A stretch of 64,000 bases of DNA, taken from Iodobacter violaceini (GTDB lineage: Bacteria > Pseudomonadota > Gammaproteobacteria > Burkholderiales > Chitinibacteraceae). Shown one piece after another: positions 28,354 to 37,068 of the stretch. Position numbers and translations under genes: made by a program. The stretch lies in contig NZ_JAAOLX010000002.1 of the NCBI RefSeq assembly GCF_011601265.1, positions 496,001 to 560,000 of the forward strand. Reading direction: 5' to 3'. The number at the start of each line of letters is the position of its first letter. Positions within the stretch are counted from its first letter, which is position 1. Under the pieces are notes generated by a model that did not search any database, was not told the origin of the DNA, and was given only the letters and a program-made list of their open reading frames with translations.

Positions 28354-29592
28354 ATGTATGAACTTCTGATCGGCCTGCGCTATACGCGTGCCAGCCGTCG
28401 TAATGGCTTTATCTCGTTTATTTCTCTGGTTTCCGTGATCGGTATTGCACTGGGTGTGGCCGCGCTCATTATTGTGCTCTCTGTCATGAATGGCTTTCAG
28501 GAAGAAGTGCGTAACCGCATTCTTGGTATGGCAGCGCATGTGCAGATCAGCGGCGTAGGCAACCAGCTGAATGACTGGCAATCGGCCGCCAGCACAGCAA
28601 AAAAGAATCCGCATGTACTTGCCGCCGCCCCCTATGTTTTAGGCCAGGGCTTGCTGACGAATGGTGGCGATCAGGTCAAAGGCGTACTCATCCGCGGCAT
28701 TGATCCCAAGCTGGAAAGCTCCGTGAACGAGGTTTCTGGCAAACTGGTCAGCGGAACATTCCAATCTTTGGAGGCGGATAAATTCGGCGTCATACTGGGT
28801 ATTTCTCTTGCCAGCGAGCTGGGCGTTCGCACGGGCGATCGCGTCACTCTGATTACCCCGCAAGGCCAGGTGACCATTGCTGGATTCACGCCAAGATATA
28901 AGCAATTTACCGTGACCGGCATATTTAAAGCCGATTACGCCCCCTACGATATGGGTGTGGCCATGATTCATATTGGCGACGCACAAAAACTATTTCGCAC
29001 CGCAGATGCTGTTTCGGGCGTCAGACTTAAACTGGACGACCTTAATCTAGCCCGCCGCATTGCGCGCGAGCTCAATTACGAAATGCCTAATTTAATTGTG
29101 GCCGACTGGACACAGGAAAACCCCACCTATTTCCGCGCTGTTGAAATCGAAAAGCGCATGATGTTTATCATCCTGACGCTGATCGTAGCCGTTGCCGCGT
29201 TTAATCTGGTTTCTACCCTTGTGATGGTGGTGACCGACAAGCAAGCCGACATCGCCATTTTGCGCACGCTGGGCGCATCTCCTGGCTCCATTATGAAAAT
29301 ATTTGTAATCCAGGGCGCTTTATCCGGCCTGATTGGCACCGGCTCCGGCGTACTGGCGGGCGTGTTTATCTCCAAAAATCTGGATGTGATTGTGCCGTTT
29401 ATTGAACGCATACTGGGCACAACAATTTTATCCCCGGATGTTTATCTGATTTCCGAGCTGCCATCGCGCGTGCTGTGGGGCGATGTCAGCAGTATTGGTG
29501 GTATTTCACTGGTCTTAGCGCTGGTTGCAACCCTCTATCCAAGCTGGCGCGCATCCCGCGTTAATCCTGCCGAGGCTTTACGTTATGAGTAA
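28354..29592 (+). CDS. lolC: Lipoprotein-releasing ABC transporter permease LolC/E
   Basis: Inner-membrane subunit of the Lol machine, which extracts outer-membrane lipoproteins and hands them to LolA; 412 residues. It has an N-terminal helix ([20 protein letters not shown]), a large periplasmic domain (about 45-265) and three C-terminal helices of the FtsX fold (about 268-395) ending at NPAEALRYE. The N-terminal [14 protein letters not shown] is characteristic of LolC/LolE. Only one permease gene is present, as in many betaproteobacteria where a LolF-like homodimer replaces LolC plus LolE. Its stop overlaps the lolD start by 8 bases. Confidence 0.95.
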   Translation: MYELLIGLRYTRASRRNGFISFISLVSVIGIALGVAALIIVLSVMNGFQEEVRNRILGMAAHVQISGVGNQLNDWQSAASTAKKNPHVLAAAPYVLGQGLLTNGGDQVKGVLIRGIDPKLESSVNEVSGKLVSGTFQSLEADKFGVILGISLASELGVRTGDRVTLITPQGQVTIAGFTPRYKQFTVTGIFKADYAPYDMGVAMIHIGDAQKLFRTADAVSGVRLKLDDLNLARRIARELNYEMPNLIVADWTQENPTYFRAVEIEKRMMFIILTLIVAVAAFNLVSTLVMVVTDKQADIAILRTLGASPGSIMKIFVIQGALSGLIGTGSGVLAGVFISKNLDVIVPFIERILGTTILSPDVYLISELPSRVLWGDVSSIGGISLVLALVATLYPSWRASRVNPAEALRYE

Positions 29593-30277
29593 TACCAGTC
29601 AAACGCCCGTACTGGCGGCACAAAATTTAAGCAAGAACTATAAAACCGGCAAACTGGAAACCCAGGTGCTGGTCCATATTGATTTTGAACTGCATCAGGG
29701 TGAAACCGTGGCCATTGTGGGGGCATCGGGCTCTGGCAAATCCACACTACTGCACTGTCTTGGGGCATTGGATGCACCAAGCAGCGGGCAAATTCAGCTG
29801 ATGGGCAAAGACCCGCTGGCACTCAATGAAACCGAACGCGGCCTGATGCGCAATCAGCATCTGGGCTTTGTTTATCAATTTCATCATCTGTTACCCGAAT
29901 TTACCGCAGCAGAAAACGTCGCCATGCCCCTGCTTATCCGCCGCATGGATAAGACTTCCGCCCTGAAAGAAGCCGAAGCCATCCTGGCACGGGTAGGCCT
30001 TGCCGATCGCAGCCACCACAAACCTGGCGAATTATCAGGCGGCGAGCGTCAGCGTACCGCCATTGCCCGTGCGCTGGTCACCCGCCCTGCATGTGTACTG
30101 GCCGACGAGCCCACCGGCAATCTGGATCGCGAAACCGCAGGCGGTGTGTTTGAATTAATGCTCGAATTAGCCAGGGAATCTGGCACAGGCTTTGTAATTG
30201 TGACGCATGATCCTGAGCTTGCTGCCAAATGCGGGCGCATGCTCAGACTATCAAAAACCGGGCTGACTGCAGGCTGA
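29585..30277 (+). CDS. lolD: Lipoprotein-releasing ABC transporter ATPase LolD
   Basis: ATPase powering lipoprotein release with LolC; 230 residues. Walker [10 protein letters not shown], signature [13 protein letters not shown] and Walker [13 protein letters not shown] are all intact, and the LolD-typical [14 protein letters not shown] is present. The start at 29585 lies inside the end of lolC (ATGAGTAA overlap), giving translational coupling; a longer in-frame ATG inside lolC would add 20 unrelated residues. An inverted repeat at 30287-30347 follows the stop. Confidence 0.95.
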   Translation: MSNTSQTPVLAAQNLSKNYKTGKLETQVLVHIDFELHQGETVAIVGASGSGKSTLLHCLGALDAPSSGQIQLMGKDPLALNETERGLMRNQHLGFVYQFHHLLPEFTAAENVAMPLLIRRMDKTSALKEAEAILARVGLADRSHHKPGELSGGERQRTAIARALVTRPACVLADEPTGNLDRETAGGVFELMLELARESGTGFVIVTHDPELAAKCGRMLRLSKTGLTAG

Positions 30278-30286
30278 ATACAGCAG

Positions 30287-30347
30287 CCATCCTCTGAACT
30301 TAATTCACCCGCCACCATCAATGGATGGGCTTAAGCGCAGAGGATGG
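30287..30347 (+). repeat. Inverted repeat after lolD, possible terminator
   Basis: CCATCCTCTG at 30287-30296 pairs perfectly with CAGAGGATGG at 30338-30347 across a 41-base loop. There is no T-run, so its role as terminator of lolCD is uncertain. Confidence 0.45.
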
Positions 30348-30390
30348 ATGCAATACCACTGCACCCGCTCAAACTAATGCCAGCCCAAAG

Positions 30391-30420
30391 CATGCTATAC
30401 CGTAATGGATGATTTTAACT
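30391..30420 (+). repeat. Conserved leader, copy 1 (upstream of first binding-protein gene)
   Basis: A 30-base segment beginning CATGCTATACCGTAAT is repeated at 31662-31691 with 28 of 30 bases identical. Both copies lie just upstream of the paralogous binding-protein genes and probably contain the promoter -10 region (TATACC or a neighbouring hexamer). It marks the left side of the tandem duplication. Confidence 0.75.
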
Positions 30421-30441
30421 ATCGGCGCAGCCAGGTAGTCC

Positions 30442-31266
30442 ATGAAACGGCCAGCATTTTACCCTTACCCAGCCATTTATCTGCTCAGACAAGCCATTGC
30501 CCTGCTTGCTTTTTGCTGCGCCAGCACGCTGAGCCATGCGCTCACAATCTACACCGAGAACTGGCCGCCCGTTAATTATATGGCGGACAATAAAGTAGCA
30601 GGCATGGCAGTTGAAATCGTTCAGGCATTACAACACCGGCTGGGAAATAAAGACCCCATTCAGCTTGTGCCCTGGGTGCGGGGCTATAAAGCACTGCTTG
30701 AAGGCCCCAATGTGATGCTGTTCAGCTTAGGCCGCTCCAGCGAGCGTGAGCAGCTTATGGTGATGCTTGGTCCCATCGCCATCAGCAGCACCTGTGTGTA
30801 CACCCGAAAAGGCAATGCAGAACGCCTGCTGGCCCTTGGCGACTCCATCTACAACCAGGCCATCGGCACCTACCGGGGCAGTATCTTTGTGGACACCGCG
30901 ACCAAAAAAGGCTTCACCCGAATCGATCTGGCCGCCACTCCACAAATGACAGCAACCAAGCTGATGGGTAAACGCTTTGATCTTTGGATTGATGGCAGCG
31001 TAGCAGTTCCTTCTATTTTGAAAGAAATTGGCCACTCCGCCGATGAAATCGAAAAAGTCATGACACTGGATAGCTTAGAGCTCTATTTAGCGTTTTCTAC
31101 CCAAACCCCCGCCCGTACGATAAAAGAATGGGAAGAAGCGCTGAGCTGGCTTAAAAAAGAAGGCCACTTTCAGAAAATACACCGAAAATGGCTCCCTAAT
31201 GAAGTGCCACCACCGGAAGTCAATGTATTAAGACCTCAGCAGGATCGCCAGCCCTCATCTCCTTAG
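30442..31266 (+). CDS. SBP_bac_3-type periplasmic binding protein, copy 1
   Basis: 274 residues; signal peptide ending SHALT, then a small solute-binding protein of the amino-acid/ABC_transp family 3. Visible features are LTIYTENWPPVNYMADNK at the mature start, the hinge strand LGDSIYNQAIGTYRGSIFVD and a C-terminal LKKEGHFQKIHRKWLP. It is short for the family and has no permease or ATPase neighbour, so a signalling or accessory role is as likely as transport. About five-sixths of its residues match the next gene, 1264 bases downstream. A decayed mscS 3' end lies between them, which shows a tandem duplication. Confidence 0.88.
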   Translation: MKRPAFYPYPAIYLLRQAIALLAFCCASTLSHALTIYTENWPPVNYMADNKVAGMAVEIVQALQHRLGNKDPIQLVPWVRGYKALLEGPNVMLFSLGRSSEREQLMVMLGPIAISSTCVYTRKGNAERLLALGDSIYNQAIGTYRGSIFVDTATKKGFTRIDLAATPQMTATKLMGKRFDLWIDGSVAVPSILKEIGHSADEIEKVMTLDSLELYLAFSTQTPARTIKEWEEALSWLKKEGHFQKIHRKWLPNEVPPPEVNVLRPQQDRQPSSP

Positions 31267-31333
31267 TGCCTGCCCTCAGCAGCTCTGCCCGCTTATAAAA
31301 ACTTCAGAAAAGACAATAACACCCCGTAAAGAG

Positions 31334-31503
31334 CACTTCACACCGCTCTTTGCTACTGGCTCACTGGCACCAATACACTTCGAACATTCTTAATCACCGC
31401 TGCACAATTCTGGCACGAGGCCCAAACGACACCTGCACAGCTGTACGCCAATTTATTCGCAGCTACCAGAGAAAATCCTCATCCATGGCACCATCATCGG
31501 CGA
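31334..31503 (-). pseudogene. Decayed duplicate of the 3' end of the mscS-type gene
   Basis: This stretch aligns by eye with the 3' end of the intact mscS-type gene (32596 onwards): cttcacaccgctctttgc against cttcacatcgctctttgc, then cacaattctggcacgagg against ctcaattctggcacgatg. The residual peptide reads AKSGVK where the intact protein ends AKSDVK, and SPMMVPWMRIF where it has SPMMEPRVRIF. The original stop codon is lost, small indels break the frame, and similarity ends near 31503. It is therefore a fossil left by duplication of the binding-protein gene together with its neighbour's tail. 31504-31661 holds nothing recognisable. Confidence 0.8.
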
Positions 31504-31661
31504 CTTAGCACACAAGCGATCAAAAAAAAGAATGGATACATACTCACCAGCTAAGCACCAATTCATCAATTGAAGACGGCTCAAGCCAATACGCCATGGG
31601 GTACAACGAAAGAACAAGGGATGGATTAAGAAGACCAAGCCCAGACGACACCCACTTAAAA

Positions 31662-31691
31662 CATGCTATACCGTAATTGAAGATTTTAACT
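31662..31691 (+). repeat. Conserved leader, copy 2 (upstream of second binding-protein gene)
   Basis: 28 of 30 bases match the copy at 30391-30420. It lies 14 bases before the start of the second binding-protein gene (21 in copy 1). Confidence 0.75.
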
Positions 31692-31705
31692 TCCGACACT
31701 CATCC

Positions 31706-32506
31706 ATGTTGCGGCCAGCACATTCTCCTTCTCTGTCAGCTTACACGCTCAGGCAAGCCATCACCCTGCTTGCCTTTTGCTTTGTAAGCGCCCCAAGCCA
31801 TGCGCTCACGATTTATACCGAGAGCTGGCCCCCCATTAGTTATATGGCAGACAATAAGTTAACAGGAATGGGCGTTGAAATCGTACAAGCATTACAAAGC
31901 AGAATGGAAAACAAAGACCCGATTCAGCTCGTACCGTGGGTACGCGGCTACAAGGCACTGCTTGACGGGCCGGATGTCATGCTATTTAGCGTGGGGCGCT
32001 CCAGCGAGCGTGAGAAATTAATGATTTTGCTTGGCCCCATAGCCATCAGCAGCACCAGCGTTTACACCCGCAAAGGCAATGCTGAGCGTCTGTTGGCATT
32101 AGGTGATGGCATATACAAACAGGCCATTGGCGGTTACCGGGGCAGTATCTTTGCTGATACCGCCGCAAAGAAAGGCTTCAGCAACATTGACTTAGCCCCT
32201 ACGCCGCAGATGACAGCCACAAAACTCATGGCCAAACGATTTGATTTGTGGGTTGATGGCAGCGTAGTGATTGCATCTGTTTTAAAAGAAATCGGCCACT
32301 CTGCTAATGAGGTCGAAAAAGTCATGACACTGGATAGCTTAGAGCTCTATTTAGCGTTTTCTGCCCAAACGTCTGCCCGCACGATAAAAGAATGGGAAGA
32401 AGCCCTGATCTGGCTTAAAAAAGAAGGCCACTTTCAGAAAATACACCGAAAATGGCTGCCCAATGATGTGCCACCGCCGGAAGTTAATGTATTAAGGCCT
32501 CAGTAA
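31706..32506 (+). CDS. SBP_bac_3-type periplasmic binding protein, copy 2
   Basis: 266 residues, paralogue of the gene at 30442. The signal peptide ends SHALT; the mature protein opens LTIYTESWPPISYMADNK and ends LPNDVPPPEVNVLRPQ. The changes between copies are mostly conservative (EN to ES, NYMADNKVAG to SYMADNKLTG), and both reading frames are intact, so both copies seem to be under selection. It converges on the intact mscS-type gene, the original order before duplication. The ligand is unknown; the family binds polar amino acids or similar small solutes. Confidence 0.88.
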   Translation: MLRPAHSPSLSAYTLRQAITLLAFCFVSAPSHALTIYTESWPPISYMADNKLTGMGVEIVQALQSRMENKDPIQLVPWVRGYKALLDGPDVMLFSVGRSSEREKLMILLGPIAISSTSVYTRKGNAERLLALGDGIYKQAIGGYRGSIFADTAAKKGFSNIDLAPTPQMTATKLMAKRFDLWVDGSVVIASVLKEIGHSANEVEKVMTLDSLELYLAFSAQTSARTIKEWEEALIWLKKEGHFQKIHRKWLPNDVPPPEVNVLRPQ

Positions 32507-32595
32507 GACGGCCCCCTTCATCCCCTTAGCGCCTGCCCTCGCAGCTCAATCCCTGATAAAACCCTTCAGAAAAAGCGAAAACACCACCGGGAGGA

Positions 32596-33477
32596 TCACT
32601 TCACATCGCTCTTTGCTAATGGCTTATTGGCACTCATACCCTTTAAAAACAATCTTAATACCCGCTGCTCAATTCTGGCACGATGCCCAAGCGGCACCGC
32701 AATTTGCAGCTGCAGGCCAATTTCCTCGTAGTGATCGAGAAAAATTCTTACCCTTGGCTCCATCATCGGCGATTCCAGTGCATACCGGCGCTCCAGCTCA
32801 CGGGCATGGCGGGATAAATCTTGCGCATATTCGGCAGCAATCACATCCCCCGCCTCCATCAGCACCCGCTCTGCTCTTTCCCAGTCATCGTTGCGTAAAA
32901 TAGCAACATGAATAGTCTGCAACACATAATCGCCCAGCATGCTTTCATTAAAGACCGGCTGGCTCAGCAGTAATGAATTGGGTACGGTTACACCTCGGCC
33001 AACGGTTCCCTGGCGATGGGAAGCATGGCTCGATTCCATCAGCGTGGTAGAAACCAGATTCATATCAATCACCTGGCCGCGTATCCCGCCTATTTCAACC
33101 CTGTCCCCCACGGCAAATGCATTGCTGCTGCTGCGAAAAATAGACCCCAGCATACAAAGAATCATTTCTTTGGTCGCCAGCACAATCGCCGCCGCAATCG
33201 CCACCAGCGATACGGCGAAAGTCTGAATCTCATGCCCCCAGATAAAAATCATCCCAAGCGCAAACACCGCCAAAGAGCAATTACGTAAATAAACCACCCA
33301 GCGGCGGCGAACCTCCGGCCCTAAATCATGCCTGCGTAAAATAGCGCGGCGGATCAGGGAGCGGCAAACCATCAGAGAAAAAATAAAAACAGCAGAAATA
33401 ATCGCATCACGAATCAATGCCCTGTCTGCCAGCATCGGCAACAAAGCTGCCGCCAGTCTTTCGTAATACCCTTGCAT
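32596..33477 (-). CDS. Small-conductance mechanosensitive channel (MscS family)
   Basis: About 293 residues, similar in length to MscS of Escherichia coli. It has three hydrophobic helices near the N-terminus (DAIISAVFIFSLMVCRSLI, NCSLAVFALGMIFIW, FAVSLVAIAAAIVLATKEM), the last matching the pore-lining TM3. The beta domain follows with GDRVEIGGIRGQVIDMNLVSTTL. The C-terminal vestibule is truncated relative to MscS. AAGGA lies 5 bases before the ATG at 33477; an ATG two codons earlier overlaps it. The last part of this gene exists a second time as a fossil at 31334-31503. Confidence 0.9.
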   Translation of the reverse strand: MQGYYERLAAALLPMLADRALIRDAIISAVFIFSLMVCRSLIRRAILRRHDLGPEVRRRWVVYLRNCSLAVFALGMIFIWGHEIQTFAVSLVAIAAAIVLATKEMILCMLGSIFRSSSNAFAVGDRVEIGGIRGQVIDMNLVSTTLMESSHASHRQGTVGRGVTVPNSLLLSQPVFNESMLGDYVLQTIHVAILRNDDWERAERVLMEAGDVIAAEYAQDLSRHARELERRYALESPMMEPRVRIFLDHYEEIGLQLQIAVPLGHRARIEQRVLRLFLKGMSANKPLAKSDVK

Positions 33478-33492
33478 ATCCATCCTTAGAGG

Positions 33493-34425
33493 CTACTTTC
33501 CCAACAATACGGCAGCCACATCATCCGGCTCGGTTAATGTACGAACCTGTGCAAACAAGGCCTCGGCTTCCGGATAAGTACGGCGCAAATAAGTCAGCCA
33601 CTGCTTCATCCGCCCTGCGCGGTGCTTAGGCATAATGTGCTGAGCCTGAATCAGCTGCCAGAAACAAATAAACAATGGCTGCAAATCTGCCCACGGCAAT
33701 TGGGGCTGGCCATTTTTAGCCATCAGCGCCAAGCCTGGATTAGAAACAATCCCGCGCCCCAGCATAATCTGATCGCAACCCGAAACCGCCGCACAGCGGT
33801 GAAACTCTTCCACCGTCCATATTTCGCCATTGGCCACCACCGGCACGGCCAGGGCTTCACGCACGGCAGGAATAAGCTCCCAATAGGCAGGCGGCTTATA
33901 GCCATCCAGCTTGGTACGCGCATGCACAACCACCCGCGCGGCGCCCGCACTGGCCATCGCCTGAGCGCATTCAATCGTCTGGCTGTTATCGTTATAACCA
34001 AGGCGCATTTTGGCCGTCACCGGAATATGTGCAGGCACAGCCCGGCGCACAGCGCCCACAATCTCATGAATTAACTCTGGCTCCTGCAGCAGCACCGCAC
34101 CTCCACGATGGCGATTCACGCTTTTGGCAGGGCAGCCAAAATTCAGATCAATCTCATAAGGCCCAAGCTCCGCCAGTCGCGCAGCGTTTTCAGCCATGCA
34201 CACAGGATCAGACCCCAATAATTGCACGCTCACCGGCACACCCGCTACGGTTTTACTGCCATTAAGCAGCTCTGGTGCAATCCGCAAGAATGTTTTATTG
34301 GGCAATAAAGAGCCGCTCACGCGAATAAACTCAGTGACACACATATCAATGCCACCCACCCGCGTCAGCACATCACGCAGCACAAAATCAAGCAGCCCCT
34401 CCATAGGGGCAAGTAAAATCTTCAA
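33493..34425 (-). CDS. dusC: tRNA-dihydrouridine(16) synthase
   Basis: FMN-dependent enzyme reducing uridine in the tRNA D-loop; 310 residues from a TTG start at 34425, which gives the DusC-typical N-terminus KILLAPMEG (Escherichia coli DusC has 315). The catalytic Cys lies in NFGCPAKSVNRHRGGAVLL; FMN/phosphate-binding strands MLGRGIVSNPG and VVANGEIW follow. An in-frame ATG far upstream would add about 66 unrelated residues reaching into the promoter of the LexA-like gene, so it is rejected. The gene is divergent from the LexA-like gene and lies 15 bases upstream of the mscS-type gene. Confidence 0.93.
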   Translation of the reverse strand: MKILLAPMEGLLDFVLRDVLTRVGGIDMCVTEFIRVSGSLLPNKTFLRIAPELLNGSKTVAGVPVSVQLLGSDPVCMAENAARLAELGPYEIDLNFGCPAKSVNRHRGGAVLLQEPELIHEIVGAVRRAVPAHIPVTAKMRLGYNDNSQTIECAQAMASAGAARVVVHARTKLDGYKPPAYWELIPAVREALAVPVVANGEIWTVEEFHRCAAVSGCDQIMLGRGIVSNPGLALMAKNGQPQLPWADLQPLFICFWQLIQAQHIMPKHRAGRMKQWLTYLRRTYPEAEALFAQVRTLTEPDDVAAVLLGK

Positions 34426-34552
34426 GATATACAGCCAAAGCAATGCAGAAAGGCGCTTATTGTAAAACAGCCCGTGCCCGGGCGGGCGGTAAAAGTCCGG
34501 GCGGACACAAAAGATCAATTGCATACAGATACAACAGGCACGCGGCTCAGGC

Positions 34553-34600
34553 TTGACAGCAGAACGAACGTTCACTACGCTAGAGTAGAACGTTTGTTCT
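34553..34600 (+). promoter_or_regulatory. Promoter of the LexA-like gene with two GAAC-N4-GTTC operators
   Basis: A -35 TTGACA at 34553-34558, a 17-base spacer and a -10 TACGCT at 34576-34581 form a good sigma70 promoter. Two boxes fit GAAC-N4-GTTC exactly: 34562-34573 (between -35 and -10) and 34588-34599 (at or just after the transcription start), with centres 26 bases apart. This is the Gram-positive/Cheo-type LexA site rather than the CTGT-N8-ACAG site usual in gammaproteobacteria. Autorepression by the protein encoded at 34617 is the natural reading. Confidence 0.82.
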
Positions 34601-34616
34601 GCACAGGTCAAAACCC

Positions 34617-35204
34617 ATGGCACACCCCAATCGCGACGCCGAATATCTTGGCAAGCTGCAAGACTATTACGCTGATTACCGCAATCTGCCGTCTTATTCG
34701 GTGATCGGAGATTTACTCGGGCTGGCTTCCAAATCCGCCGTATCAGCCCTTGTTAAACGCCTCATGCTCGCGGGTTATGTGGATACCACGCCAGACAAAC
34801 GCCTCGCTCCCACCAAACGCTTTTTTGAGCGCGAGCTGGCAGATTTTCCTGTCCCTGCAGGGCTGCCTGCGGCCGCAAACGACGCCATGAGCGAAGCCAT
34901 TAGTATCGATGATTACCTGATCGAGTGCCCCTCAGCATCGGTAATGGTGAGAGTCAAAGGGGATTCCATGATTGATGCCGGTATTCACGATGGCGATATC
35001 GCCGTAGTAGAGAAGCGTCATGGTGCTAAGTTAGGTGATGTAGTCGTGGCCATCGTAGATGGCGAATACACGCTTAAAACCCTGAGCCGCGATAAACAAG
35101 GCTATGTGCTGATGCCACACAACCCCGCTTATGAGCCCATCCGCCCTAAAGAAGGGCTGGAAATATTTGGCGTAATGGTTGGGCTGATCAGAAAGTACAA
35201 ATAA
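34617..35204 (+). CDS. LexA-family SOS-type repressor (S24 autopeptidase)
   Basis: 195 residues with the LexA layout. A winged-helix DNA-binding domain (about 1-68; YLGKLQDYYADYRNLPSYS and LASKSAVSALVKRLMLAGY as recognition region) is followed by a cleavage site Ala81-Gly82 (VPAGLPAA) and a S24 peptidase domain. The catalytic Ser117 lies in VKGDSMID and the Lys154 in DGEYTLKTL. Spacing of cleavage site, Ser and Lys matches LexA. The DNA-binding domain is clearly diverged from classical LexA, and the promoter carries two GAAC-N4-GTTC operators. It may therefore be the genome's second LexA or a dedicated repressor of a small SOS-like regulon. Confidence 0.88.
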   Translation: MAHPNRDAEYLGKLQDYYADYRNLPSYSVIGDLLGLASKSAVSALVKRLMLAGYVDTTPDKRLAPTKRFFERELADFPVPAGLPAAANDAMSEAISIDDYLIECPSASVMVRVKGDSMIDAGIHDGDIAVVEKRHGAKLGDVVVAIVDGEYTLKTLSRDKQGYVLMPHNPAYEPIRPKEGLEIFGVMVGLIRKYK

Positions 35205-35468
35205 GGCTTAAGCCCCGGTGCTTTACTCATTAAGTAAAACTGAACAAATAAAGCGGGTTTTCCTGGGGGTTTCATCAAATATCCGCTGCAGCAGAGGATG
35301 GCCGTTAAGGTCATATGGCAATAACGGCGCTTTCAGTACTGGGTATTTATAAGCCCCACGCCCTTATTTCCCCATTACCCCGCTTTTAAAAGATAAAATA
35401 CGGCGTAAATGATCAGATGCTGCAGCTTAATTGCAGCAATCTGATTTAATCCACTAAAAGGAGCGCTC

Positions 35469-36296
35469 GTGAGCGACGTTGAACTCTCCCCACTGGGAAA
35501 AACAGTTAGTTATATCACCGAATACGAGCCCGGCCTGCTCTTCCCTATTTCGCGTACGGGCAAGCGCGAGGAAATTGGCGTGGGTGAAACCCTGCCATTT
35601 ATGGGTATGGATATCTGGAATGGCTACGAGCTGTCCTGGCTCAATAGCCGTGGCAAGCCGCAGGTGGCCATTGCAATATTCAATATCCCCGCCAGCAGCC
35701 CGAATATCATCGAATCTAAATCATTTAAGCTTTATCTGAACAGCTTTAATCAGACCAAATTAGAAACACGCGAAGCTTTACAAAAGCTGCTGCAAACTGA
35801 CTTATCCGCAGCTGCTGGTGCAAACGTTAGCGTACAGCTGGTTGGCCCGGAGCAATTTCATCAGCAACGCCTTGCAGAGCTCGATGGCTATTGCATCGAT
35901 AACCTGGATATCGAAGTTAATCAGTATGCCCCTCAAGCCGGCTTATTAAAGTGTGACAACGGGGACACCACCATCACCGAGTCTTTAACATCCAATTTGC
36001 TCAAATCAAATTGCCTGGTGACCGGCCAGCCCGATTGGGCCAGCATTCAAATCAGCTATACCGGCAAGCCGATTAATCGTGAATCCCTGCTGCGCTATTT
36101 AATCTCATTTCGTAATCACAATGAATTTCATGAGCAATGCGCAGAGCGCATTTTTGTCGATATCATGCGTGATTGCGCGCCATTGAAGCTTGCCGTTTAT
36201 GCCCGCTACACCCGCCGTGGCGGCCTGGATATTAATCCCTACCGCTGTAATTTCAGCGGCCCGCTCCCCGGTAATCTGCGCGGCGCGCGGCAATAA
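35469..36296 (+). CDS. queF: NADPH-dependent 7-cyano-7-deazaguanine reductase
   Basis: Queuosine-pathway enzyme reducing preQ0 to preQ1; 275 residues, the long (two-half) type found in proteobacteria. The catalytic Cys is in LLKSNCLVTGQPDWASIQI (about residue 183). ESLLRYLISFRNHNEFHEQC contains the conserved Glu/His and the QueF helix; the C-terminal RRGGLDINPYR is diagnostic. The start is GTG at 35469, preceded by AAAGGAG. It is followed by msrA after 36 bases. Confidence 0.95.
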   Translation: MSDVELSPLGKTVSYITEYEPGLLFPISRTGKREEIGVGETLPFMGMDIWNGYELSWLNSRGKPQVAIAIFNIPASSPNIIESKSFKLYLNSFNQTKLETREALQKLLQTDLSAAAGANVSVQLVGPEQFHQQRLAELDGYCIDNLDIEVNQYAPQAGLLKCDNGDTTITESLTSNLLKSNCLVTGQPDWASIQISYTGKPINRESLLRYLISFRNHNEFHEQCAERIFVDIMRDCAPLKLAVYARYTRRGGLDINPYRCNFSGPLPGNLRGARQ

Positions 36297-36332
36297 GCCA
36301 TTAACCCGAACCATTAAACAGGTAAACGAATT

Positions 36333-36857
36333 ATGAGCGAAATCGCAACCTTAGCCGGCGGCTGCTTCTGGTGTCTCGACGCCACTTTTGCCCGCCTGCG
36401 TGGTGTATCTCAAGTTGATTGTGGCTATATGGGCGGCCGTGTTGAAGCGCCCACTTACAAAGCAGTATGCACGGGCGACACCGGCCACGCCGAAGTGATT
36501 CAGCTGACTTTTGACCCGGCCATTATCAGCTACAGCACCCTGCTTAAATTATTTTTTGCCCTGCACAACCCCACCACACTGAATCGCCAGGGCGAGGATG
36601 TTGGCACGCAATACCGCTCCAGCCTGTTTTTCCATAACGAAGCGCAAGAGAGTGCAGCAAAAGCGATGATCAAAGAATTAGCTGATCAGTATGCAGATCC
36701 CATCGTCACAACCGTGACACCTGCTGTGACATTCTGGCCCGCTGAAACCTACCATCAGGATTACTTCGAACAAAACCCTGAGCAGCCTTATTGCTCGGCT
36801 GTGGTTGCGGGGAAAGTGCGTAAGCTGATGCAGGACTATGGCGATTTGCTTAAATAA
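36333..36857 (+). CDS. msrA: Peptide methionine-S-sulfoxide reductase MsrA
   Basis: Reduces methionine S-sulfoxide in oxidised proteins; 174 residues. The catalytic Cys11 is in LAGGCFWCLDATF, and this CFWC form carries an extra Cys14 where many MsrA have Gly. Substrate-binding GHAEVIQL, GTQYRSSLFF and TYHQDYFEQNP are all present, and a C-terminal resolving-type Cys is in PYCSAV. It probably shares the queF transcript. A 13-bp hairpin with one mismatch (36900-36948) lies downstream. Confidence 0.95.
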   Translation: MSEIATLAGGCFWCLDATFARLRGVSQVDCGYMGGRVEAPTYKAVCTGDTGHAEVIQLTFDPAIISYSTLLKLFFALHNPTTLNRQGEDVGTQYRSSLFFHNEAQESAAKAMIKELADQYADPIVTTVTPAVTFWPAETYHQDYFEQNPEQPYCSAVVAGKVRKLMQDYGDLLK

Positions 36858-36899
36858 GCAAGCCTCCAGGCAAAAGAAACTTAGTCACAAAAAGAAACG

Positions 36900-36948
36900 G
36901 AGTCGTATGGAGCCCAACAGGCTTACTTTGTTTTTCTCCATACCACTC
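36900..36948 (+). terminator. Hairpin between msrA and dapC
   Basis: Arms GAGTCGTATGGAG (36900-36912) and CTCCATACCACTC (36936-36948) pair at 12 of 13 positions around a 23-base loop that contains TTTTT. Likely end of the queF-msrA transcript, though the T-run is inside the loop. Confidence 0.5.
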
Positions 36949-37068
36949 TGTGATCTCGAAATCTTGTGGTTCAGGGCTGAAGCTAAGCCTGGCTGACAAT
37001 CACTCACACAAGACCTGACGGCGCTCTGCCGCTATAATCGGGGTTTTCCCCAGTGCTTTCGGAACGCC

